Positions 9,195-17,400 of a DNA stretch of 64,000 nucleotides are shown here, in pieces. A program made the translations under genes and the position numbers. Every line of letters begins with the position of its first letter. The first letter of the stretch is position 1. This DNA is from Burkholderia latens (GTDB lineage Bacteria > Pseudomonadota > Gammaproteobacteria > Burkholderiales > Burkholderiaceae). The notes below the pieces were generated by a model. That model ran no database searches and was not told where the DNA came from. It saw only the letters and a program-made list of their open reading frames with translations. The stretch covers positions 1,426,001 through 1,490,000 of the forward strand of contig NZ_CP013438.1 of the NCBI RefSeq assembly GCF_001718795.1, read 5' to 3'.

Positions 9195-10096
9195 CGACAC
9201 CGCACATGATGCCCGTGCGGCGCGACATCCGCTTCGCGCTGCCACCAGAACGCGCGAAGGACTGGCACGTGCAGGGCGTGCCGGTCACGCATTTCATGAA
9301 CGCGCTGTCGCTGCTGTTTCCGGCCGGCGAGCGTTTCTTCATGGATTCGGTGCGCAACTACCGCGACCGCATCGAGGATCCGGAACTGAAGAAGCAGGTG
9401 CTCGGCTTCATCGGCCAGGAAGCGATGCACACGCGCGAACACATCGAGTACAACGACCTGCTGCAGTCCGCCGGCCTGCCCGCGCACAAGCTCGACAAGC
9501 GGCTGTGGACGATCCTCGGCTTCTTCAAGAAGACGCTGCCGCATTCGATGCAGCTCGCGATCACGATCGCGCTGGAGCACTACACGGCGATTCTCGCGAA
9601 CCAGCTGCTGTCGGGCCACGAGCACCGGATCGACGGGTCGGTCGAAGGCTATCAGCAGATGTGGATGTGGCATGCGATGGAGGAAACCGAGCACAAGGCG
9701 GTGTCGTACGACGTATGGAACGTCGTGATGAAGCCCGGCCTCGGCAGCTACTTGCTGCGCACCGGCACGATGCTGCTGACCACCGTGATGTTCTGGACGA
9801 TCGTGTTCGACTTCCACGTGCGGCTGATGCTGTCGCACCGCCGCAAGCATGGCCGGTTCGGCGGCATGTGGCGCCTCGTGAAGTATCTGTACAGCCCGAG
9901 GACCGGCGTGTTCCCGAGCATCGCGCGAGAATGGCTCGACTATTTCCGTCCGGGCTTCCATCCGTGGGACCACGACAACCATCGGTACCTGCAGGGGCTC
10001 GACACGCTGCTCGCGAACATCGACGCGACCAACGCGCGTTATGCCGCGCAAGCCGCTCCGCGGCGCGTGCCGCTGCATCCGGTTGCGCAGGCGTGA
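9191..10096 (+). CDS. Metal-dependent hydrolase (PF10118-type, ferritin-like helical protein)
   Basis: 301 residues. Repeated acidic/histidine pairs suggest a di-iron-like site: QEAMHTREH (E77, H80, H84), ALEHYT (E129, H130) and HAMEETEHKA (E164, H168). A hydrophobic segment near residues 185-205 may touch the membrane. The family is named metal-dependent hydrolase, but the ligand pattern also resembles di-iron oxygenases. It overlaps the SDR stop by 4 nt, so translation is coupled. Its exact reaction is unknown. Confidence 0.85.
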   Translation: MTTPHMMPVRRDIRFALPPERAKDWHVQGVPVTHFMNALSLLFPAGERFFMDSVRNYRDRIEDPELKKQVLGFIGQEAMHTREHIEYNDLLQSAGLPAHKLDKRLWTILGFFKKTLPHSMQLAITIALEHYTAILANQLLSGHEHRIDGSVEGYQQMWMWHAMEETEHKAVSYDVWNVVMKPGLGSYLLRTGTMLLTTVMFWTIVFDFHVRLMLSHRRKHGRFGGMWRLVKYLYSPRTGVFPSIAREWLDYFRPGFHPWDHDNHRYLQGLDTLLANIDATNARYAAQAAPRRVPLHPVAQA

Positions 10097-10100
10097 CGTC

Positions 10101-11012
10101 ATGGCGCGTGCCCGCGAGATGCTGACCGTCCGCTCCGGCGACGTGAAACTCGCCGTTTATGTCAGCGGCTCGCGGCGCGCGCCGCCGCTGATCCTGGTGC
10201 ATGGCTATCCCGATTCCGCCGCGGTGTGGGCGCCGGTGCGCGCGCGGCTCGCGCAGCGTTACCGTGTGATCGCATACGACGTGCGCGGCGCCGGCGCATC
10301 CGATGCGCCGCGCCGCCGCGCGGACTATTCGCTCGCGCGGCTCGCCGACGATCTGAAGGCCGTCGCCGACGCCACCTGCGGCAACCGGCCGTTTCATCTG
10401 GTCGGCCACGACTGGGGATCGATCCAGTGCTGGGAAGCCGTGACCGATCCTGCGTTCCGAGGCCGTATCGCGTCGTATACGTCGATCTCCGGCCCCTGCC
10501 TCGATCACGTGTTCCGCGCGAAGATGCGGCTCAAGCAGAGCCTGAAGTCCTGGTACATCGCGTTCTTTCACTTGCCGGTCGTGCCGTCGCTGATCTGGCG
10601 GCTGGGCGGCGCCGCGCTGTGGCCGCGCTGGCTGCAACTGACCGAACGCGTGCGGCCCGAGCGCGACCCCGCGCAGTTGAAGAACGCGCTGAACGGGATG
10701 CAGCTTTACCGCGCGAACTTCGTCGCGCGGGCGCGCAAGCCGCGCGAGCGGTATGCGCAGGCGCCGGTGCAGATTCTGGTGCCGGTGCGCGATCGCTACG
10801 TGACGCCCGAGATGTCGGTCGGTCTCGACCGCTGGCTCGGCGAGCACGTACGCGAGGAGCTCGATGGTGCGCACTGGGTCGTGATACGCAATCCGGATTT
10901 GATCGCGGCGCGGATCGACCGGTTCGCGGCTGCGCATGAAAGGCTCACGGTCGCGGCGCCGCCGCCGGCCGCTCAGCGCAACGACGGAAGGCGCTTGAAC
11001 AGCGTTTCGTAG
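10101..11012 (+). CDS. Alpha/beta hydrolase, epoxide-hydrolase-like
   Basis: 303 residues. The oxyanion loop HGYPDS is at 34-39 and the nucleophile elbow GHDWGS puts an aspartate (D104) in the nucleophile place, as in epoxide hydrolases and haloalkane dehalogenases rather than serine esterases. H258 (GAHWVV) is the likely catalytic base. It follows the metal-dependent hydrolase by 4 bp, ending the operon. Its 3' end overlaps the convergent glycolipid-binding-domain gene by 40 bp. Confidence 0.85.
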   Translation: MARAREMLTVRSGDVKLAVYVSGSRRAPPLILVHGYPDSAAVWAPVRARLAQRYRVIAYDVRGAGASDAPRRRADYSLARLADDLKAVADATCGNRPFHLVGHDWGSIQCWEAVTDPAFRGRIASYTSISGPCLDHVFRAKMRLKQSLKSWYIAFFHLPVVPSLIWRLGGAALWPRWLQLTERVRPERDPAQLKNALNGMQLYRANFVARARKPRERYAQAPVQILVPVRDRYVTPEMSVGLDRWLGEHVREELDGAHWVVIRNPDLIAARIDRFAAAHERLTVAAPPPAAQRNDGRRLNSVS

Positions 11013-11527
11013 TCGATCACGAGACCGTCTGCGTCGATGTCCATCTCCGCCGTGAAGTTCCGGAAGATGCCTTCATAGCGATAGCGGCGGCCGGGCTCGA
11101 TGCACGTGTATGCCTGCTTGACCGGCGTGACGGTCAGGTCGGGCGTCGAGACGTACGCGACGTCGATCGGCCGGCGCTCGCCGCGCGCGAGACGGAGGCG
11201 GCCAATCGGCAGCGAATTCGTGAACGGCGTCGCCGCAATGTCGATGTCGACGCAGCCGTCCAGTTCGCGCAGTTCGCGGCCAGCGCCGTCGCGCCAGCGC
11301 CCGGCGCCATCGCCGTGCAGTTCCAGCCTGCCGCCGCCCATCACCCTGAGCACCGCGTACTTCGCCCGCCACTGCGGATCGCACTCGACCCGGTACGCGA
11401 GCCCGTACGCACGGCCGTACCGCTGACCGACCACGGCGCTCTCGACGACGATGCCGGATTCGCTCCGGTCGAACGTCAGATGCTCGATTCCGTCGCCTTC
11501 GAGCGACGTCCAGCGCAGTTCGTGCAT
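10973..11527 (-). CDS. Putative glycolipid-binding domain protein (PF06475 type)
   Basis: 184 residues, no signal peptide, mostly beta strand by composition. The start RWTSLEGDGIEHLTFDR and the later stretch YTCIEPGRRYRYEGIFRNFT are characteristic of the small bacterial family named putative glycolipid-binding. A direct role is not established for the family. The gene is convergent with, and overlaps, the hydrolase gene on the other strand. Confidence 0.72.
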   Translation of the reverse strand: MHELRWTSLEGDGIEHLTFDRSESGIVVESAVVGQRYGRAYGLAYRVECDPQWRAKYAVLRVMGGGRLELHGDGAGRWRDGAGRELRELDGCVDIDIAATPFTNSLPIGRLRLARGERRPIDVAYVSTPDLTVTPVKQAYTCIEPGRRYRYEGIFRNFTAEMDIDADGLVIDYETLFKRLPSLR

Positions 11528-11970
11528 TGTCCGGCCTCCTTGGTATCCCGCTTCCGCACATCGTCACACACATTCCGGCTGCCGAAAATGCCACCGTCGA
11601 GTCCGGCGCGTGTCATTTGGCTTCGACGTCCATGTCCGGCCCGTCGAACGCCGACCGGATAGCTGCCACGATTCGCGCCGCCCGGCGCCGATCCTCCAAC
11701 TGCGGATACTGCTGTTTGAGCTTGCGCGTGATTTGCCCAGCCGTTTTCCCTGACGGAGAGAATGATCCGGCCTGCATCCGGGTTCGGCATCTCGACAACT
11801 TCCTCGAGTCGCAACTCGCTCAGTGCCGCGCTCAAATCAAACTGCACGGCTTCCTGAACCGCCGCCGCCCCATTCCCACATCAACCACAAATCCCGACTA
11901 TCCAGAATTCCCTATTCCGGTGCATCGCAGAGTGTCCTATGCTCGCGGCTCATCCCGTTCCGCCGCCGCC
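11528..11970. other. 443-bp intergenic region with only a small degenerate ORF
   Basis: Between the glycolipid-binding-domain gene and the urea transporter. It contains the frameshifted small frame listed separately. The part from 11850 to 11970 is less GC-rich and presumably holds the urea transporter promoter, but no clear -35/-10 pair was found. Confidence 0.4.
11613..11847 (-). pseudogene. Small gene, apparently frameshifted (or a 61-residue TTG-start ORF)
   Basis: Two overlapping minus-strand frames read like one small protein interrupted by a shift. The upstream frame (from GTG at 11847) gives VQFDLSAALSELRLEEVVEM and then PNPDAGRII. The downstream frame gives GKTAGQITRKLKQQYPQLED and runs to a stop at 11613. 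The change of frame would fall near 11745-11760. Each half has ordinary helical composition, while the continuation of each frame beyond the crossing does not. Alternatively only the downstream 61-residue frame (TTG at 11798) is used. No function is recognised. Confidence 0.35.
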
Positions 11971-12864
11971 ATGCATACCGCCCGTTCCGCCTCGCCGTCC
12001 GTCGATCTGCGCACTTTGCTGCGCAGCATCGGCCAGATCGTGCTGCAGGCGAACGCGTTCACCGGCGCGCTGCTGGTCGCCGCACTCGCAATGACCGATC
12101 TGCGGCTCGCGTGCGCGGCGCTCATCGGCGCGGCCGCCGCCAATTTCACCGCGGTGCTGACCGGCGCGGCGCGCCGCGACGTCGAACAAGGGCTGCACGG
12201 CTTCAACGGGGCGCTCGCTGCGCTGGTGGCGGTGCTGTTTGCCCGCGCACCCCTCGCCGCGCTGTTGCTGGCGCCGCTCGCCGCGACGGGCGCCGCACTG
12301 GTGCAGCGGGCGATGCGCGCCCCGCTCGCGAAATGGCGCCAGTGTCCGTATTCGAGCCCGTGCCTCGCAGCCACCGCGTTGTGGCTGCCGCTTGTCGCAG
12401 TGCAACACGCCCCCGGCAGCGGTCAGGGTGCCACCTTCTCGCTGGATACGTTCGCCGCAGCGCTACTATCCGGCGTCGCCCAAACCACGTTCGCGCAAGG
12501 CGCGTCGGCCGGCGCACTGATCGTGGCGGGCATCGCGATCGCGTCGCGTCGCGCCGCCGCATTCGCGCTCGGCGGCGCGATCGTGTCGACCGTATTGCTG
12601 ATCGCGCTCGGCGCGAGCGGCGGCGCATTCGCCGACGGCGTGCTCGGCTTCAACGGCGCACTCGCCGCGCTCGCGCTGATGTCGCGCGGCGCGCGTGCCG
12701 CGCTCGCGGCCGCCGCACTGGCCGCGCTGATCCAATGGCTCGCCATGCAGGCCGGCATCGTCGCGCTCACCGCGCCGTTCGCGCTCGCGTCGTGGATCAC
12801 GGTCGCCATCGCGCGCCGCGTTACCCTCGGAGAAACCGATGTCGTCATTCGCACACCGTCCTGA
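11971..12864 (+). CDS. Urea transporter family protein
   Basis: 297 residues, polytopic. The two halves are internal repeats, as in UT-type channels: GLHGFNGALAALVAVLF in the first and GVLGFNGALAALAL in the second match the conserved family motif, and YSSPCLAATALWLP matches the first-half pore region. It would let urea cross the inner membrane down its gradient. The ATG at 11971 was chosen because the hydrophobic fold starts about 20 residues later; the open frame upstream has unlikely composition. The aldolase gene starts inside its last 26 bp. Confidence 0.82.
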   Translation: MHTARSASPSVDLRTLLRSIGQIVLQANAFTGALLVAALAMTDLRLACAALIGAAAANFTAVLTGAARRDVEQGLHGFNGALAALVAVLFARAPLAALLLAPLAATGAALVQRAMRAPLAKWRQCPYSSPCLAATALWLPLVAVQHAPGSGQGATFSLDTFAAALLSGVAQTTFAQGASAGALIVAGIAIASRRAAAFALGGAIVSTVLLIALGASGGAFADGVLGFNGALAALALMSRGARAALAAAALAALIQWLAMQAGIVALTAPFALASWITVAIARRVTLGETDVVIRTPS

Positions 12865-13615
12865 CACCGTAAAGCCAGGCGGCCCGATCTCGGACGCCGA
12901 GCGCCGGCTGCGCGTCGATCTCGCCGCCGCCTATCGCCTCGTCGCGCTGAACGGCTGGGACGACCTGATCTACACGCATCTGTCCGCGACAGTGCCGGGC
13001 GAGCCGGGCCATTTCCTGATCAACCCGTTCGGCCTGACGTTCGACGAGGTCCGTGCGTCGAATCTCGTGAAGATCGATCTCGCCGGCAACCGGATCGGCG
13101 ACGGCGAATACGCGGTCAACGTAACCGGCTTCGCGCTGCATGCGGCCGTGCACGCCGCGCGGCCGGACGCCGTCTGCGTGATGCATCTGCACAATACGGC
13201 CGGCATCGCGGTGTCGATCCAGCGCGACGGCCTGCTGCCGGCGTCGCAGCACGCGCTGCGGTTTCACGGCGATCTCGCGTATCACGACTACGAGGCGCTC
13301 GCGTTCTCGCCCGCCGAAGGCGCACGGCTGACGGCGAGCCTCGGCGCGAAATCGGCGATGCTGCTGCGCAACCACGGCACGCTGACGGTCGGCCGGACGG
13401 TCGCCGAAGCGTATGTTCTGATGGATACGCTGATCAAGGCGTGCGACATCCAGGTGCGCGCACAGGCAAGCGGCGGACCGCTCGTGCTGCCCGAGCCGAC
13501 GGTCGCCGACCGTACAGCCGAACAACTGCGCGACGGCGGCGCGATCGAGGGCGAACTGGAATGGCCGGCGCTGCTGCGCCGCCTCGACCGGATCGATCCG
13601 ACGTATCGCGACTGA
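12839..13615 (+). CDS. Class II aldolase/adducin family protein
   Basis: 258 residues. The zinc-binding signature of class II aldolases is visible as MHLHNTAG, with LRNHGTLTVG further on. Family members include fuculose-phosphate aldolase, but many bacterial ones of this length have unknown substrates. It overlaps the urea transporter by 26 bp and is followed 53 bp later by a tautomerase gene with CCGGAG in front, so the three probably form one operon. A role of aldolase and tautomerase on the same carbonyl intermediate is an inference. Confidence 0.85.
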   Translation: MSSFAHRPDTVKPGGPISDAERRLRVDLAAAYRLVALNGWDDLIYTHLSATVPGEPGHFLINPFGLTFDEVRASNLVKIDLAGNRIGDGEYAVNVTGFALHAAVHAARPDAVCVMHLHNTAGIAVSIQRDGLLPASQHALRFHGDLAYHDYEALAFSPAEGARLTASLGAKSAMLLRNHGTLTVGRTVAEAYVLMDTLIKACDIQVRAQASGGPLVLPEPTVADRTAEQLRDGGAIEGELEWPALLRRLDRIDPTYRD

Positions 13616-13668
13616 CGCAGGTCGCGGCCCGACGAACTTTCCCACCTCAACCACCGGAGCACCCAGTC

Positions 13669-13857
13669 ATGCCGACTTTCAATATCCAGTTGTTCGAAGG
13701 CCGCACGGTCGAACAGAAGCGCGCATTCGTCGAAGCCATCACGCGTGTCACGTGCGAGACGCTCGGCTGCGATCCGGGCTCGGTCGACATCATTCTCGCC
13801 GACGTGAAAAAGGAGAATTGGGCGACGGCCGGCAAGCTGTGGAGCGACGAGCGCTGA
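13669..13857 (+). CDS. 4-oxalocrotonate tautomerase family enzyme
   Basis: 62 residues, the normal length for the family. After removal of Met the protein starts with the catalytic proline (PTFNIQLFEGRTVEQKRAFV). The C-terminal part GSVDIILADVKKENWATAGK has the family strand and tryptophan. It interconverts enol and keto forms of a small acid. It lies 53 bp after the aldolase gene. A perfect inverted repeat (TGCGTCCA-N5-TGGACGCA, 13877-13897) follows the stop codon but has no T-run. Confidence 0.88.
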   Translation: MPTFNIQLFEGRTVEQKRAFVEAITRVTCETLGCDPGSVDIILADVKKENWATAGKLWSDER

Positions 13858-14100
13858 AAAGCTCCCGGGATCGGTGTGCGTCCAGCCATTGGACGCATGC
13901 TACTTGGAGCCAGTTTGTCATCTCGAAATTGGCGCCGGCAATTCGAATATGCCGAAGCCGGCAGCCATCCTGATATATTGCCGCCGACGATCGGCGTCGC
14001 CGCAATTAGCTCTCGTAAGCGCACACACGCTCGGTCATTTTCTCAATATAAATACGTCAGCAGTTGTAACGCGTGGGCGGGATGCTAAAGAGGCAAAAAA

Positions 14101-14322
14101 GTGATCGCCGACAAGCAAATCGCAAGTGTCCTTAACGACATGATCTTCCAAATGGGAGCCGATCTGGATCGCTCCCTGCTGACCGTCAAGGCGTCGTGTC
14201 CGGATTCGGAATTCGTCGCCTGCCGCGAATTCGTGTCGCAACTGCTGACCAAGATGCTGCTCGATTTCATGAATCCGCTCTACGCGCGGCACCCCGACCT
14301 GAAGCCGCCGGACCTCGCGTGA
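14101..14322 (+). CDS. Conserved hypothetical small protein
   Basis: 73 residues from GTG at 14101, with AAAGAGG about 8-14 bases upstream. It is mostly helical, with two cysteines (KASCPDSEFVACREF) and no signal peptide or membrane segment. The preceding 60 bp are AT-rich for this genome (AATATAAATA) and fit a promoter. I do not recognise a family. It lies 149 bp upstream of the large glutamate dehydrogenase gene on the same strand. Confidence 0.6.
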   Translation: MIADKQIASVLNDMIFQMGADLDRSLLTVKASCPDSEFVACREFVSQLLTKMLLDFMNPLYARHPDLKPPDLA

Positions 14323-14419
14323 CCCGCCCGCGCGACGCCGGCCGCCGGCGTCGCACGCGGCTTTCATTCTCTGCGCCGCGTTGTGCGCCCGCACATCGCG
14401 TTGTCACGCAATGGGCGCA

Positions 14420-14425
14420 TATAAT
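14420..14425 (+). promoter_or_regulatory. Consensus -10 hexamer upstream of the glutamate dehydrogenase gene
   Basis: A perfect TATAAT (within GCATATAATGCGG) lies 47 bp upstream of the gene start. No good -35 sits at the usual distance; TTGTCA at 14401 is only 13 bp away, so the gene may need an activator. Confidence 0.4.
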
Positions 14426-14471
14426 GCGGCACAGACGCAGCAGCCGATGGCCACCCGCCCAGGAGACCGCC

Positions 14472-17400
14472 ATGGAAGCGAAGAACGAGGAAGTCGTCGC
14501 ACACCTGCTCTCCGATGTCGTCGAATTCGCACGCGAGCGCCTGCCCGAAGCCACGTTCCGGATCGTCGAACCGTTCCTGCATCATTACTACGATTTCGTC
14601 GACGCCGACGATCTGCAGAATCGCAGCATCGCCGATCTGTACGGCGCCGCGATGGCGCATTGGCAGACCGCGCAGAAGTTCGTGCCCGGCAGCGAGCGGC
14701 TGCGCGTGTACAACCCGATCCTCGAACAGCACGGCTGGCACTCGGACCACACGGTCATCGAGATCGTCAACGACGACATGCCGTTCCTCGTCGACTCGGT
14801 GACGATGGCGGTAAACCGCCTCGGGCTCGCGCTGCACTCGGCGCTGCACCCGGTGTTCCGCATCTGGCGCGGCAACAGCGGCGGGATCGAGCGCGTCGAC
14901 GCCGGCGGCGCAACGCCCGGCGACGGCCAGTCGCAACTCGCATCGTTCATCCATTTCGAAGTCGACCGCTGCGGCGACGCCGCGCTGCTCGACACGCTGC
15001 GCGACGACATCGCACACGTGCTGCGCGACGTGCGTGCGTCCGTCGAGGACTGGCCGAAGATCGTCGACATCGCCCGCGCGACGATCAAGGACATGAAAGC
15101 GCGGGAATCGACCGCGGAGGACATCGAGGCGCGCGCATTCCTCGAATGGATGGTCGCCGATCACTTCACGTTCCTCGGCCAGCGCGACTACTCGCTGGTA
15201 TCGGACGGTACCGGCTTCGGGCTGCGCGGCGTCGAAGGTTCCGGCTTCGGGCTGCTGCGCGAAGCGCTGCGCGCGCCCGGCGCACCTGACGTCACGCCGC
15301 TGCCACCCGCCGCGGCCGAGATCATCACCGGCCCGTGGCCGATCTTCGTAACCAAGGCGAACTCGCGCGCGACCGTGCACCGGCCCGGCTATCTCGACTA
15401 CGTCGGCGTGAAGCTGGTCGGCGCCGACGGCAAGATCGTCGGCGAGCGCCGCTTCATCGGGCTCTATACGTCGACCGCCTATTTCGGCTCATACACCGAG
15501 ATTCCGATCGTGCGCCGCAAATGCGCGAACATCGTGCAGCGCGCCGGCTTCCTGCCGAAGGGACATCTCGGCAAATCGCTCGTGACGGTGCTGGAAACCT
15601 ATCCGCGCGACGAGCTGTTCCAGGCCGACGAAGATCAGCTCTACGACATCGCGCTCGGCATTCTCCGGCTGCAGGAACACCAGCGCACGCGCCTGTTCGT
15701 GCGGCGCGACCGCTTCGACCGCTTCGTGTCGTGTCTCGTGTTCGTGCCGCGCGACAAGTACAACACCGACCTGCGCCGCCGCATCGCGAAGTTGCTGGTG
15801 GATGCGTACAACGGCGTGAACGTCGAATTCACGCCGTTGCTGTCGGAATCGGCGATCGCGCGGATTCATTTCGTCGTCCACGCGGAGCCGGGCACGATGC
15901 CCGACGTCGACACGCGCGAACTCGAAGCGCGGCTCGTGCAAGTCGCGCGCCGCTGGCAGGACGATCTCGCCGACGCGCTGCTCGACGCGTTCGGCGAAGA
16001 GCAAGGCAACCGCCTGCTGCAGCGCTATGCGGATTCCTTCCCGGCCGGCTACCGCGACGACTATCCGGCGCGCACGGCCGTGCGCGACATCGAGCTGATC
16101 GAACGCGTGAAGGCGTCGGGCCAGCTCGCGATGAACCTGTACCGCCCGATCGAAGCCGGACCGCGCGCGTTCCGCTTCAAGGTGTATCGCGCGGGCGAGC
16201 CGATCGCGCTGTCGCGCAGCCTGCCGATGCTCGAACATCTCGGCGTACGCGTCGACGAGGAGCGGCCGTACCGGATCCAGACGCAGGACGCAGTGCCCGC
16301 GTGGGTGCACGATTTTGGCCTCGAGCTTGCCGACGACACAGAGTTCGACATCGAGCGCGTGAAGGCGCTGTTCGAGGATGCATTCGACCGGATCTGGAGC
16401 GGGCGCATCGAGAACGACGATTTCAACCGCCTCGTGCTGCGCGCGCAGCTGAGCGCGCGTGAAGTGACAATCGTGCGCGCGTATGCGAAATACCTGCGGC
16501 AGGTCGGCTCGACGTTCAGCGACGCCTACATCGAGCGTGCGCTGACCGGCAACCCGGCGATCGCGCGGCAGCTCGTCGAACTGTTCCTGCTGCGCTTCGA
16601 CCCGGCGATCGGCAGCACGCGCGACGTGCAGGCCGAACGCCTGCTGAACGCGATCGAGGCGGCGCTCGACCAGGTGCCGAACCTCGACGAGGACCGGATC
16701 CTGCGCCAGTTCCTCGGCGTGATCAACGCGACCGAACGCACCAACTATTTCATGCACGACGCGAACGGCGAATCGAAGCCGTACCTGTCGTTCAAGTTCA
16801 ATCCGGCGAAGGTGCCGGGCCTGCCCGAACCGAAACCGATGTTCGAGATCTGGGTGTACTCGCCGCGCGTCGAGGGCGTGCACCTGCGCGGCGGGCGCGT
16901 CGCGCGCGGCGGCCTGCGCTGGTCCGACCGCCGCGAGGATTTCCGCACCGAGGTGCTCGGGCTGATGAAGGCGCAGATGGTGAAGAACGTCGTGATCGTG
17001 CCGGTCGGCTCGAAAGGCGGCTTCGTCGTGAAGAACCCGCCGCCGCCGAGCGATCGCGAAGCGTGGATGCGGGAAGGGATCGCGTGCTACCAGACGTTCC
17101 TGCGCGGGCTGCTCGACCTGACCGACAATCTCGCCGGCAACGCGATCGTGCCGCCGCCAGACGTGGTGCGGCACGATCCCGACGATCCGTATCTCGTCGT
17201 CGCGGCCGACAAGGGCACGGCCACCTTCTCCGACTACGCGAACGCGATCTCGCATGAATACGGCTTCTGGCTCGACGACGCGTTCGCGTCCGGCGGGTCG
17301 GTCGGTTACGACCACAAGAAGATGGCGATCACCGCACGCGGCGCGTGGGAATCGGTGAAGCGGCATTTCCGCGAGATGGGCGTCGATACGCAGACCACCG

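Noticed and set aside
11527..11970. Upstream extension of the urea transporter frame by about 148 residues
   Set aside because: Composition is not membrane-like or conserved-looking; the transporter fold begins after the ATG at 11971.
13877..13897. Inverted repeat TGCGTCCA-N5-TGGACGCA after the tautomerase gene as a terminator
   Set aside because: No T-run follows the stem, so a rho-independent terminator is not supported; it is noted only in the tautomerase entry.
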